Assembly: GCA_018819925.1 (NCBI GenBank)
Contig: JAHJPG010000130.1
Span: forward strand, 1 to 64,000
Source of the DNA: Pseudomonadota bacterium
Lineage (GTDB): Bacteria > Desulfobacterota > Desulfarculia > Desulfarculales > Desulfarculaceae
DNA: 64,000 nucleotides
Direction of reading: 5' to 3'
This document shows positions 1 to 8,441 of the stretch, in pieces. Numbering within the stretch: position 1 is the stretch's first letter; every line of letters starts with the position of its first letter. The notes under the pieces are model-generated. The model saw only the letters and a list, made by a program, of their open reading frames with translations, was not told the origin of the DNA and searched no databases. The position numbers were made by a program, and so were the translations under genes.

Positions 1-139
1 CACTAGGTTTGGTGCTCATCCTGGTGCTCCAGGAGCATCCGCACCGCCCGCTCCTTAACCTCTGGGGAATATCTGATTTGCTTGGACATGACTCCATCCT
101 CTCAAGTAATGGAGTCTCCGGCAATCCCGGGGCGATTCA
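1..139 (-). mobile_element. Truncated end of an IS3-family insertion sequence
   Basis: Read on the minus strand, an ATG at 89 opens 28 codons beginning [18 protein letters not shown], the typical start of an IS3-family OrfA with its helix-turn-helix region. A TAG at 3-5 ends the frame, far short of the roughly 90-100 residues usual for OrfA. Upstream of the ATG, the minus-strand sequence from 139 (TGAATCGCCCCGGGATTGCC...) resembles the terminal inverted repeats of this family, so 139 is probably the outer tip. The rest lies beyond the window edge. The early stop suggests a dead or rearranged copy. Confidence 0.65.
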
Positions 140-342
140 GTATGCGATGATCAAGATGGCTGCTTAACTACGTGTCCACAAAAACGGGGAAAGATTCAGA
201 TCGCTTCGAGTTGAGTTAAAAGCATCTTAAACATGGCCAAATCCATTTCGGCCACCACCCACAGCCATGTTATCATGGCAGCCGACACTGAGGCCTAGCA
301 CCATTTCTTCAAATAATACGGATCAACTGTTAGGGAAAATTC
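140..342. other. Intergenic, no gene recognised
   Basis: Between the IS3-type tip and the decayed flavoprotein gene I see no coding signal. AGGGA lies 6 nt before the ATG at 343 and would be that gene's former ribosome binding site. The stretch is AT-richer than the rest of the window, as expected for relic DNA. Confidence 0.4.
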
Positions 343-648
343 ATGATCAAAGATTTAACAGTGATCGGGCTTGTCGGCAGCCCAAACCCAAAAGGGCATG
401 CTAACCAATTGGTCTCAGTCGGCTTGGAAGGAGCCGCCCTAGCTGGCGCAAACACCGAGTTGGTTCAACTTAAGGATAGTGTGGTGGCCCCATGTAAAGG
501 CTCTTTGCCCTGGGTGTGCAAAGACAATCTAAAACGTCCTTTTAAAGAAGATGCATTAGAATATCTTAGCATATAGAGTACTTAACTGCGGAGCCCTGGT
601 TTTGGCATGCCAGTTTACCGGTTGGGGGTCAGCGGCCTGGTGAAATAG
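343..648 (+). pseudogene. Decayed NADPH-dependent FMN reductase / iron-sulfur flavoprotein
   Basis: The first 77 codons (343-576) start like flavodoxin-fold FMN reductases: a GLVGSPNPKGHANQL phosphate-binding loop at about residues 9-23, then an acidic strand and a Cys-containing stretch (APCKGSLPWVCKDN) like the cluster region of iron-sulfur flavoproteins. The frame ends at a TAG. Homology appears to continue in other frames to the TAG at 646-648: one frame reads CGALVLA and another GMPVYRLGVSGLVK, which matches the second flavin loop of the family (GTPVYWWGVSGLMK-like). Intact members have about 180-200 residues. I read this as a pseudogene with at least one stop and one or two frameshifts. 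Confidence 0.6.
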
Positions 649-694
649 CTCAATAATGGTTAAGCCTGAATCAGCCCATCAATAAGGATAGAGA

Positions 695-1537
695 ATGACG
701 GACCTGTCAAAAACGGCAACCAAGGGCGCTATTATCATTCCCGCCGCCATGGAGAGTGAAGAAGTTTTTGGGTGTCGCACTACCCCGTTGGTTAAGATGG
801 ACACCGGCACAACATCCATCAAATGCCAGATAATACACCACGAGCCGGGCCAAACCTTAGCCGTGCATATTCATCCCCACTCGGACGATATCATGCTGGT
901 ATTCCAGGGCTGCGGCGAAGCTTTTTTAGGCGACGCTTGGTTCGAGGTGGGCGAAGGTGATGTTATTTTCGCCCCGGAGGGCATCAGACATGGAACCAGG
1001 AACCGGACCGGCAGCGATCGTGAATTAGTCTGCTACAACTGGCAAGTGGGAATGGCCCTTCGCAACGGCGCTCTTGGCGCCGCCCCGGATCAGGCATCCG
1101 AGGATCAAAGTCGGCTGGCGACGCCTGCCGATTGCCTGAAGGAGAAAACGCCCCCCCCCGCCAGCGAGGGGATAATCACCAACGTGGAACAAGGTGCGCT
1201 CTTCACCGGTTACGGTGCGGAAATGCGTTTCGTGGTTTGGCCCAAGACCGGCTCCCACAAGATGAGCCTGCACAAGGCGATTCATCCCCCGGGCATGGCT
1301 TTCAGAGAGCACTCCCACCCCGCCTCCGCAGACATGGTTCTGGCTTTTAGGGGGCGGGGGGAGGGTTACTGCTTTGACGGCTGGTACCCAATGAACCAGG
1401 GCGACCTTTTGCTTGCGCCGCGTGGCGTCACACACGGCACCAGACACCCAGGTGGGGGCGATCCGGAGCCGTTCATCTGTGTTGGAGTGGGGGTGCCGCC
1501 CCAGTTGGATCTGTATCGCGCGGCTGGCTACCTGTGA
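695..1537 (+). CDS. Bicupin (two-cupin-domain) protein
   Basis: A 280-residue protein with two cupin domains, about residues 45-115 and 190-260. The first carries a metal-type motif with H58, H60 and H62 and a later H99 (EGIRHGTR); the second has REHSHPASAD followed by GVTHGTRH. These duplicated, similar His motifs suggest two metal sites. Bicupins include ring-cleaving dioxygenases, decarboxylases and non-enzymatic binding proteins; nothing in the sequence selects one of these. It is cytoplasmic by the lack of a signal peptide. It converges with the transhydroxylase operon, so a role with polyhydroxylated aromatics is plausible by location only. ATAAGGATAGAGA precedes the ATG as a weak ribosome binding site. 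Confidence 0.75.
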   Translation: MTDLSKTATKGAIIIPAAMESEEVFGCRTTPLVKMDTGTTSIKCQIIHHEPGQTLAVHIHPHSDDIMLVFQGCGEAFLGDAWFEVGEGDVIFAPEGIRHGTRNRTGSDRELVCYNWQVGMALRNGALGAAPDQASEDQSRLATPADCLKEKTPPPASEGIITNVEQGALFTGYGAEMRFVVWPKTGSHKMSLHKAIHPPGMAFREHSHPASADMVLAFRGRGEGYCFDGWYPMNQGDLLLAPRGVTHGTRHPGGGDPEPFICVGVGVPPQLDLYRAAGYL

Positions 1538-1714
1538 GAGTCCTGTCCACTCCCCCCGTAAAGCAGCAAAGCCACCTATTTGATGATTGCCCACGAAGCC
1601 CTTTTAAGGGGCCTCCTGGGCAATCCAAAAAGATACTCACTAATCAATTCTAGTTTGATCCACTCCTGTCTTGACGGGCCCCTCAAAAGGAACTTTAAAC
1701 GACGCGCATAATCG

Positions 1715-2566
1715 CTACGCTGCGATTTGGACAAGCGTTATTGTGCCCAGGGTGACGCTTTGCTCCAGGTCGATTGCAAGCCCCTTGCTTTGGTAGTCGC
1801 GGTGGGTTATCTCCAGCAGGTAGGTGGCTCCGCCCCTTTCCAGGTTGTCGAACCTGAAGTCGCCGAAACAATCGGTTGTGGTCTCCGTTACCAAAGGGCC
1901 ATTGTTCAGACGCACTTTGGCGCCTTCGGCGCACTCTTCCCGGCCGTTGATCATGACCGCTACGCTGCCACCAAGGAAACACTTGTTGAAGCGGTGCAGA
2001 TTTTTGTAGTAAACACGCGGGGCTGTTCCGTACTCCGGATGCAGCACCTCCAGTCCCTCGGCGGCGGCGGTGGTGCGCATCTCCTCGTCCGTGATGAGCA
2101 GGGCGCGGATGGCCCCGGTGGCGCAGGCTCCCACGCAACGGGGCTCTTTCCAGCCCTCATCCAGCAGGTGGGCGCAAAAAGTGCATTTTTGCGGGATATC
2201 CAGATCCTTGTTCCAGTAGATGGCGCCGTAGGGGCAAGCCCCCAACAGGTCTTTGCGGCCCTTGGCCTTCACCGGATCAATAAGCACAATGCCGTCCTGT
2301 CTCTGATACACCGCGTCGCCGCCCGTCTTTGCCACGCAAGGCGCCTGCTCACAGTGCATGCAGGGCGTGGGCAAGTAAGCCACATCGACCATGGGATACT
2401 TGCCCCGCTCCTTGCGCTGGATGTTGATCCAGCGGTGGCCGTGTCTGGGTTGCGGGGATGAGTAGCCCGGCCAGTCGTTGTCGACGTGCTCGTCCTTGCA
2501 GGCCAAGAAGCAATTGTTGCAGTCTTCGCATTTTTCGACGTCGATGATCAGGTGCCACTTTTTCAT
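1715..2566 (-). CDS. athS: Pyrogallol-phloroglucinol transhydroxylase-type small (beta) subunit
   Basis: 283 residues. The N-terminal two thirds is a polyferredoxin of the DMSO-reductase beta type: CEDCNNCFLAC at 13-23, then PCMHCEQAPC, ACPYGAIYW, CTFCAHLLDEG and CVGACATGAI, enough for three [4Fe-4S] clusters. The C-terminal third (about 195-283) is a beta-rich transthyretin-like domain (VTETTTDCFGDFRFDNLERG), which is the layout of the Pelobacter acidigallici transhydroxylase beta subunit (about 275 residues). It should pair with the molybdopterin subunit ending at 2568, directly upstream. No Tat or Sec signal, so cytoplasmic. It is the last gene of the minus-strand operon. Its paralogue is at 21804-22640. 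Confidence 0.9.
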   Translation of the reverse strand: MKKWHLIIDVEKCEDCNNCFLACKDEHVDNDWPGYSSPQPRHGHRWINIQRKERGKYPMVDVAYLPTPCMHCEQAPCVAKTGGDAVYQRQDGIVLIDPVKAKGRKDLLGACPYGAIYWNKDLDIPQKCTFCAHLLDEGWKEPRCVGACATGAIRALLITDEEMRTTAAAEGLEVLHPEYGTAPRVYYKNLHRFNKCFLGGSVAVMINGREECAEGAKVRLNNGPLVTETTTDCFGDFRFDNLERGGATYLLEITHRDYQSKGLAIDLEQSVTLGTITLVQIAA

Positions 2567-2567
2567 T

Positions 2568-5519
2568 TTAAGCTTGCTCCTTGTCCCACTTGACGACCTG
2601 CACCAGGCAGGAGTTGGAGGCTACCGCGTGCGACTTGTCAATTATGGTCCGCGCGGGGGTCAGTTGGTTGATGCAGCCTCCACGGTCCGGCGAACTTCCA
2701 GGCTCGCCCACTGGGTCGTATACGGCCGATGACTCGTAGGAGTGGATGGTGCCCGGTGACAGGCGCTCGGTTATTTGGGCCGCGCAGATGACCGCGCCCC
2801 GGTCATTGAACACCTTGACCAGTTCGTTGTTTACTATGCCCCGATTTGCGGCGTCCGTGCTGTTGATTCGGACGATCCAGTAGAAGTAGCCGTCGATTAG
2901 TATGCGGTGATCCTTGACGTCGTTAACGATGCTGTCCTTGCCGTCGCCCATGGTGTGGAAGCTGAAGCGGGGGTGTGGGGATATGAGCTGCAAGGGATAG
3001 CGCCGGTACAAATCTTGGGTGTGGTGCCCCTCCCAGGATGGGATGTACTTGGTCATGGTGGGCCGCTGGGGGTCGTCGGGGGCATAGCGCTCCAGGCTGG
3101 AGCACACGAACTCCAGCTTGCCCGACTGGGTCTGAAGGCCATGGCCGAAGCCCTCGCTGTAGTCCGCCGGCAGGGGGCCCAGCTCCGGCACGTCCTTGGG
3201 CCGCCCTTCCGCAAACCAGCGGTAGGAGCAGGGGGCCCTTAGTTCCTCGGGCGGAGCGGGGACCACATAGTACCCTTTGCGCAGGAACTTTTTCCAGGAG
3301 GTGACGCCAGCCAGATCGGTGCCGTCGAAAAGCTGCTTGCACCAGTCCAACTCGGTCATGCCCTCGGAAAAGAGAAGCGCCACCCCCAGCCGCTGAGACA
3401 GTTCCAGGAATATTTGGTAGTCGCTCTTGGATTCGCCCAACGGTTCGATGCATTTGTGCTGCATGGTGATCACCCGGTGGTTGCATTGGGTGAAGCTGTG
3501 GTGAACATAACCCCCGCAGTTGGCAAACTCGCCGATGTCCCAGCGCTCGAAGTTGGTGCAGGCCGGCAGGATGATGTCGGCGAACTTGGCCTCGCCTTCG
3601 AACCATATGGACTGGTTGACCACAAATGGCAGCTTGTCGGTGCGGTAGGATTTGACGTAGCGGTTGGTGTCGCTCATGGTGCCGAAAAAGGAGCCACCGT
3701 ATTTATAGTACATCTGGATGGGCGAGTGGCCCGGAGCAGGGTACTCGTATTTCTGGAATTGGCCCTCAATGGTCTTGGGGTCGGTGGGATAGCCTTCGCA
3801 GTGGCCCTCCAGGATAGCCTCGGGCAGTTTGAGCCTGGGCACCACCTGCTTTGAAGTGTTCATGGAGGGGAGCTGGGGCATGCGCTGGTACATGTTTATG
3901 CTCAGGCCGGTGTTCTCCAGGTCGCCGGACATGCCGCCCTCGGCGTAGCCGGGAAAGAAGAAACGTACGTCCACCGGTGAGCCGCACTGCATGTTGCCGA
4001 TGTTTATCCCCGGCTTGCCCAGCCCCTGCATGGCTATCAAGCACACCATGGCTCGGGCCCACTCGTTGCCGGTGGCGCAACGGGCGGCGCCGCCCACGCC
4101 CGCCGCGCCGCCTCCGCAGGCGAGATAGGTTTTCTTGGCGGCCCACTCCCGGGCCAGGGCCCGGACGTCCTTGGCCGGGACATTGGTTTCCCCCTCCTGC
4201 CACTCCGGGGTCTTGGGGACGCCGTCTTCCTTGCCCAGGACATAATCCTTCCACTGGTCGAAACCGGAGGTGCGTTTGGCCACATACTCCTTGTCATAGA
4301 GGTCTTCGGTGATCCAGACATAGGCTATGGCCAGCGCCATGGCGTTGCCCGTGGCCGGCCGCGGGGCGATCCACTTGCCACCCAACCAGGCGGCGGTGTG
4401 GTTGTAGTATGGGTCGATATGCACCATTTTTATGCCCAAGTCCTTAAGCCACTGCCGCCGGACGGAGCCTTCCATGGCCCCATAGACCCCGGCGGTGGAC
4501 TCCGGGTCGCTGGACCAGAACACAATCATCTCGCATTCCTTGAGGCAGTCCTCCACGGTGCCGTACACCTCCGGCGCCCCCAGCCTCATGCTGTGGCCCC
4601 AGTGGTGCATGGCCCCCCAGTAGAAACCCTCCCAGCTATCGGGGTTGTGCAGCACCGGCGTCCAGCCTATGAGATTCATGAACCGCGTGCGGCAGCTCAG
4701 GTAGTAGCCGATGTTGCCCCAGGTGTGGTGTGAGCCCGAACTGCCGAGGATGGCCCCGGGGCCATAGTCCCGCCTGACGCGCTTAATCTCGCTGGCAACG
4801 ATATCAAGAGCCTCGTCCCAACTTATGCGCTCGTAACCCGAGATGCCCCGCTGTTGGCAGTTGCGCTCGCCATGGGGGTCGAAGTCAACGCGCTTCATGG
4901 GATACAGAATCCGGTTGGGTGAGTAGACCATCGATTTCCAGGCGAAGGAATATGGCGAGAGGGTGGTTTTGCGCTGGGGAGTGAAGCTTTTGCCCCGCGC
5001 CTGGATGGTCCAGGATTTGGCGTCGCTGTCGTCGAAGTCGATGGGGGTGATGCGCAGAATCTTGCCGTCCTTGACATAGACAAACATCGGGCCGCCGGGG
5101 CTACCGTTGGTGTAGCGGATGACCCCACCCCCCATGTCGGTCCCGTATTTCCAACTCAGGGACATCATTTGGCTCATGGTTTCCATGAACCACTGCACCA
5201 ATTCATCGGGGCCCTCGGCGCCCATGTGGAAGTTTTTCATGGCGTTGATGCGCGCCAGCTGGTCGTGAGGCGGCATGAGCAGTTTGGCGGCCAGGGCCGA
5301 TTGGCTGAAAGTAAGGGTGATGTCCGGGTTGGGTCGCACCCCGGAGTGGGAACTCAGCTTGCCATCCCGGAAGACGTAATACCTGCCTTCTGTATGCTCC
5401 AGCACCTTTATTTGGGCGGTGAAGTTCTTTTCGTGCAGGCGGGCGCGGAAGGAGGGGTGCTTGCGCGCGGTGCGCTTGAGCATTTGATAGATGCTGTAAA
5501 GTATCACCGAAAGTTTCAT
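2568..5519 (-). CDS. athL: Transhydroxylase-type molybdopterin large subunit with N-terminal SCP2-like domain
   Basis: Start chosen at the ATG at 5519 ([13 protein letters not shown]); an in-frame ATG at 5582 has its AAGG only 1 nt away. The protein has 983 residues. Residues 1 to about 125 look like an SCP2 sterol-carrier domain ([38 protein letters not shown]). From about 130 ([17 protein letters not shown]) it follows the transhydroxylase alpha subunit to the end. Residues matching the known active site are kept: His in GSHHTWGN, the Asp-Ser of HNPDSWEG (Ser is the Mo ligand in the P. acidigallici enzyme), and Tyr in FPGYAEGG. There is no N-terminal Fe-S cysteine motif, as expected. The family isomerises pyrogallol to phloroglucinol using bis-MGD molybdenum. 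The fusion is unusual; the precise polyphenol substrate is not determinable. Confidence 0.88.
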   Translation of the reverse strand: MKLSVILYSIYQMLKRTARKHPSFRARLHEKNFTAQIKVLEHTEGRYYVFRDGKLSSHSGVRPNPDITLTFSQSALAAKLLMPPHDQLARINAMKNFHMGAEGPDELVQWFMETMSQMMSLSWKYGTDMGGGVIRYTNGSPGGPMFVYVKDGKILRITPIDFDDSDAKSWTIQARGKSFTPQRKTTLSPYSFAWKSMVYSPNRILYPMKRVDFDPHGERNCQQRGISGYERISWDEALDIVASEIKRVRRDYGPGAILGSSGSHHTWGNIGYYLSCRTRFMNLIGWTPVLHNPDSWEGFYWGAMHHWGHSMRLGAPEVYGTVEDCLKECEMIVFWSSDPESTAGVYGAMEGSVRRQWLKDLGIKMVHIDPYYNHTAAWLGGKWIAPRPATGNAMALAIAYVWITEDLYDKEYVAKRTSGFDQWKDYVLGKEDGVPKTPEWQEGETNVPAKDVRALAREWAAKKTYLACGGGAAGVGGAARCATGNEWARAMVCLIAMQGLGKPGINIGNMQCGSPVDVRFFFPGYAEGGMSGDLENTGLSINMYQRMPQLPSMNTSKQVVPRLKLPEAILEGHCEGYPTDPKTIEGQFQKYEYPAPGHSPIQMYYKYGGSFFGTMSDTNRYVKSYRTDKLPFVVNQSIWFEGEAKFADIILPACTNFERWDIGEFANCGGYVHHSFTQCNHRVITMQHKCIEPLGESKSDYQIFLELSQRLGVALLFSEGMTELDWCKQLFDGTDLAGVTSWKKFLRKGYYVVPAPPEELRAPCSYRWFAEGRPKDVPELGPLPADYSEGFGHGLQTQSGKLEFVCSSLERYAPDDPQRPTMTKYIPSWEGHHTQDLYRRYPLQLISPHPRFSFHTMGDGKDSIVNDVKDHRILIDGYFYWIVRINSTDAANRGIVNNELVKVFNDRGAVICAAQITERLSPGTIHSYESSAVYDPVGEPGSSPDRGGCINQLTPARTIIDKSHAVASNSCLVQVVKWDKEQA

Positions 5520-5601
5520 GTTCTCGCCCTGCTTAATTTGGCAGAAGGGGCGGCATGGCTGACAGAAGCTGCCGTCCCGCATCCTTGATTAAAAATGGTT
5601 T

Positions 5602-6528
5602 CTAGTAACTCACCTGATCAATGCCCTTAAGTCCCAGCATCTCCCTGACCTGCCGGGGCCCGGCCAAGGGGCGGTTGTACTCTGATGCCAAACACTTGGC
5701 CTTTTCCACCAATTCGGCGTTGGATTTGGCAAGTTGGCCCGGCTTTATATAGATGTTGTCTTCCAGCCCCACCCGGACGTGGCCGCCCAAGGACAAGGCC
5801 ACCGGGGCCAGGTTGAACTGGGCAGAGCCCACGCCGCAGATGGACCATGTGAACTTGTCTTCGCCGAAGAGGGTGCAGGCCTTCCGGTGCAGGAAGGTGA
5901 GATCTTCGGGCATGGTGCCGATGCCGCCCAGAACGCCCATTACGAATTGCAGGTGTAGGGGCGGCCGCAGCATGTCCTCCTTCACCAGATACGCCAGGTT
6001 GTAGAGGTGGCCAACGTCGTATATCTCCAGCTCGGGCTTGCAGTTGTATTCCCGGACTAGGTTGCAAAGATGCTCGAAGTCGTAAAAGGTGTTTTTAAAC
6101 ACGAAGTCCTTGGACATCTCCAGGTACTCGGGCTCCCATTCATAGCGCCACTTTTTTATTTTCTTGAGCGGCGGATGCAGCGCAAAGTTGATGGAGCCCA
6201 GGTTGAAGGAGCACATCTCCGGAGCAAAGACGCCCACGTTGGCCGCCCGCTCCTGGACCGGCATAGTCGGCGAACCGCCGGTGGTGATGTTGATCACCGC
6301 GTCGCAACGTTCCTTGATGGAAACCAGTATCTCGCGGAAGTGGTCCGGATGGGCCGAGGGCGCTCCGTCCTCGGGTCGGCGGGCGTGGATGTGTACGATG
6401 CCCGCGCCGGCCTGGGCGGCTTCCACGGCCGAGTCGGCGATCTCTTGGGGGGTGTGCGGCAGATAGGGGGTGAGAGTGGGTACCGTAGCCGCGCCTGTGA
6501 TGGCGGCGGTGAGGATCAAAGGTTGCAT
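5602..6528 (-). CDS. Beta-keto acid cleavage enzyme (BKACE, DUF849), candidate triacetate acetoacetate-lyase
   Basis: Start at the ATG at 6528, preceded by GGAGAAGTCAGGC; 308 residues. The fold is the BKACE TIM barrel: MQPLILTAAITGA at the start, the metal-binding H46 and H48 in GIVHIHAR, NITTGG, and GSAQFNLAPVALSLGGHVRVGLEDN near the C-terminus. The family condenses a beta-keto acid with acetyl-CoA, releasing acetoacetate and a new acyl-CoA. Sitting between a 3-hydroxyacyl-dehydrogenase-type enzyme and a transhydroxylase, the attractive assignment is cleavage of 3,5-dioxohexanoate (triacetate) in phloroglucinol fermentation. 3-Keto-5-aminohexanoate or dehydrocarnitine cleavage are alternatives known for the family, but nothing nearby supports them. 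Confidence 0.85.
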   Translation of the reverse strand: MQPLILTAAITGAATVPTLTPYLPHTPQEIADSAVEAAQAGAGIVHIHARRPEDGAPSAHPDHFREILVSIKERCDAVINITTGGSPTMPVQERAANVGVFAPEMCSFNLGSINFALHPPLKKIKKWRYEWEPEYLEMSKDFVFKNTFYDFEHLCNLVREYNCKPELEIYDVGHLYNLAYLVKEDMLRPPLHLQFVMGVLGGIGTMPEDLTFLHRKACTLFGEDKFTWSICGVGSAQFNLAPVALSLGGHVRVGLEDNIYIKPGQLAKSNAELVEKAKCLASEYNRPLAGPRQVREMLGLKGIDQVSY

Positions 6529-6629
6529 GCCTGACTTCTCCGTTTTGCCTCGGGCCGGCCGGGGCCACCCAAGGCTTGTGATGATCGGGTCGGTTTCTTG
6601 GTCAAGAAAGGGATCGCTTCTCTCGGCAG

Positions 6630-7589
6630 TCATCTCTGGGAGGCCCCTTGCTCGCGGTTCCACCGGATCAGGTGCTCCTGTAGGTTGCGCCGAACTTCGG
6701 CTATGGCCTCAGGCGACCACGTTTGAAATCCCACGCCGCTCTTGAAACCCAATTCTCCATGGTCCACCTTTCTTCGCAGAAGGGAGGATGCCTCGGTGGA
6801 ACGATCGAGGTGCTCAAGAATGTAGTCGTGGATGGCCAGGGTGAGGTCCAAACCGGCCAGGTCGGCGTTTTCCAGAGGGCCCAACACCGGCAGCCTGACG
6901 CCGAAGCCGAACTTGATGACCTCGTCCACCACCGCGGGCTCGGCGATGCCGTGCTCCACAATGGAGATCGCTTCGCGCCACAGGGCGTGCTGCAAGCGGT
7001 TGCCCACAAAGCCCGGCACGTCCTTTTCCACCCTCACCGGGTGCTTGCCTACCCGAGCCAAAAATGCCAGGGTGATTCCCATGGTCTGCTCTGAGGTGTC
7101 CCTGGCCCGAATGACTTCCACCAGGGGGACCAGATAGGGCGGGTTCCAGAAGTGTGTCCCCACGATCCTGTCCCGGCCCCGGGCTTTTTCCGCCACCTCA
7201 CTTATGCTGATCACCGAGGTGTTGGTGGCCAGGATAGTCTCGGCGGGGCAGATGCGGTCCAGCCTACGGAATATCATTTGTTTCAGTTCGAGGTTTTCGT
7301 TGACCGCCTCCACTACAAATTGAGCGCCGTCCGCCGCCTCCTCTAGCTCCGTGGTGGTTTGAATCATGGCCAGGGCGGGCTCAATTTCTTCGGCGCGGCC
7401 CAGGCCACCCTGGGCCATGAGACTCATATTGGCGCGAATGCTTTCCCGCGCCAACGCCAGAGCTTCTTGGCGAACGTCCTGCAACCGGACCCGGCAGCCA
7501 TGGGCGGCGAATATCTGGGCCAATCCGTGTCCCATCAAGCCCGCTCCGATTACGGCGACGGAACTGATGTTGTCAAAACTGGGGGCCAT
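6630..7589 (-). CDS. 3-hydroxyacyl-CoA dehydrogenase-family enzyme, candidate 3-hydroxy-5-oxohexanoate dehydrogenase
   Basis: ATG at 7589 follows GAGAGGGAAGAGT; 319 residues. A Rossmann NAD site is at 15-20 (GAGLMG); the catalytic segment reads ATNTSVISISE and THFWNPPYLVPLVEVI, and the C-terminal domain has GFVGNRLQHALWREA. The HFWNPP variant (HFFNP is usual in HAD enzymes) is shared with the paralogue at 39148. The gene lies 101 nt upstream of the BKACE gene, and this pairing fits the phloroglucinol route, where (S)-3-hydroxy-5-oxohexanoate is oxidised before acetyl-CoA-dependent cleavage. Conversion of hydroxyacyl-CoA or carnitine cannot be excluded from sequence alone. Confidence 0.8.
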   Translation of the reverse strand: MAPSFDNISSVAVIGAGLMGHGLAQIFAAHGCRVRLQDVRQEALALARESIRANMSLMAQGGLGRAEEIEPALAMIQTTTELEEAADGAQFVVEAVNENLELKQMIFRRLDRICPAETILATNTSVISISEVAEKARGRDRIVGTHFWNPPYLVPLVEVIRARDTSEQTMGITLAFLARVGKHPVRVEKDVPGFVGNRLQHALWREAISIVEHGIAEPAVVDEVIKFGFGVRLPVLGPLENADLAGLDLTLAIHDYILEHLDRSTEASSLLRRKVDHGELGFKSGVGFQTWSPEAIAEVRRNLQEHLIRWNREQGASQR

Positions 7590-7843
7590 ACTCTTCCCTC
7601 TCGTTGTGCGGGCCACTGTGCTCGTGTCCAAAATGGAGCACTTGGCCGGTGAGCATATCGCTGACCTTTGAGGCCATGTACACGGCAGTTTGGTTACGGT
7701 TGGGGTAGCTGACAGACTCCGCCCAGACCGATCGAAGCAAGGGCTAGTACCGCCACCTCGCCCCCGGGGCTGAACAGCCCTCGACCTAGACGTTGTTCCC
7801 CCCTGCGAATGGTTTCCCCCGTGGCGCCGGCAATTTCCGCCAT
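7573..7843 (-). pseudogene. Probable C-terminal relic of a short-chain dehydrogenase/reductase
   Basis: Minus-strand frames between the OsmC-like gene and the dehydrogenase contain SDR-like fragments. One frame (from 7843, stop at 7694-7696) reads MAEIAGATGETIRRG and GGEVAVLALAS; a shifted frame continues as NQTAVYMASKVSDMLTGQV, which matches the SDR C-terminal signature (FLASD..SYITGQVLHVDGG). The frames are broken by a stop and a shift, and no Rossmann N-terminus is present. Phloroglucinol reductase is an SDR, so this may be what is left of it, but the match is short and could be misjudged. Confidence 0.4.
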
Positions 7844-7896
7844 CGACAGCGAGGCCGCGAGCCCCGGCCCGGTTCAGCAGCGGCGGCGCCTCATGT

Positions 7897-8361
7897 CTAC
7901 ATCTCGCGTATCTCCGCCTGGTGCATAATTTGGATGCAGCCCATGACGCTTTGGGCGGCCGGACAATTTTTCAGATAAGCGGCCATGGTCTGCCGTATCC
8001 CGGCGGAACTGCCCTTGGGAGCCACGATCGTGTAATTCACGCGAATCCGGGTGATCTTGAGCACTCCGCCGATATCCTCGATGTCCCCCTCCACATCCGC
8101 CATATAGGTTTCACTGGTGGTGATGATGCCCTTGCTGGCCAGCGCCGTGGCCAGTGTCCCCATCATTCAAGCGCCGATGGCGCTGACGATGTGGTCCAAG
8201 GTAGCCGGGTGCTCCTCACGTGCCTCCGCTTTGTAGAATTTCTTGATCCCGCCATGCAGTCCGTAACGGACCTCCCCGGAAAACCCTTCAATGGTGGTAA
8301 GTCGGGTGGGGCCCTCCTCGCGAACAATATGGCTGCGTGAGGTGTGGATTACCTTGCGCAT
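7897..8361 (-). CDS. OsmC-like selenoprotein (in-frame UGA read as selenocysteine)
   Basis: Two adjacent minus-strand frames lie in the same phase, separated only by TGA at 8167-8169. Read through, they make one 154-residue OsmC-family protein: ATG at 8361 after GGAGGAAAAA, LDHIVSAIGA just before the TGA, MMGTLATALASKGI just after, and a C-terminal KNCPAAQSVMGC holding the second conserved Cys. The UGA falls where OsmC proteins have their first catalytic Cys. Starting 12 nt after the UGA is a 7-bp hairpin (8135-8154) with loop CGGCGC, beginning 19 nt from the UGA and with G in the second position, as in bacterial SECIS elements. OsmC-like proteins are a known Sec family in deltaproteobacteria. 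Role: thiol/selenol peroxidase-type detoxification, cytoplasmic. Confidence 0.85.
8135..8154 (-). promoter_or_regulatory. Predicted bacterial SECIS hairpin
   Basis: On the mRNA the order is UGA, 12 nt, CUGGCCA, loop CGGCGC, UGGCCAG. The stem is 7 perfect pairs. The loop starts 19 nt after the UGA and has G within its first two bases, which fits the published bacterial SECIS pattern. It lies inside the OsmC-like coding region. Confidence 0.75.
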
Positions 8362-8441
8362 TTTTTCCTCCGGGCCGCGGTGTGCCGCCGCCCTGTCTTG
8401 GCCATGGTTAGCGCGCAACGCCCAGCAGGCGATAGCCCCGC

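Noticed and set aside
141-342. Second IS end near TGTCCACAAAAACGGGG
   Set aside because: No matching inverted repeat or transposase remnant was found on either side.
2907-3242. Long open frames on the opposite strand of the transhydroxylase gene
   Set aside because: GC-rich codon bias opens antisense frames; they have no ribosome binding site or family resemblance, while the sense frame is a clear match.
5602-7589. Carnitine degradation pair (L-carnitine dehydrogenase plus BKACE)
   Set aside because: No betaine or carnitine transporter, CoA-transferase or thioesterase is present, whereas transhydroxylase genes follow directly. Kept only as an alternative.
8167-8169. OsmC-like gene broken by a nonsense mutation
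   Set aside because: The two halves are in the same frame, the TGA is at the conserved Cys, the remaining sequence is intact, and a SECIS-like hairpin follows. Selenocysteine explains all of this better than decay.
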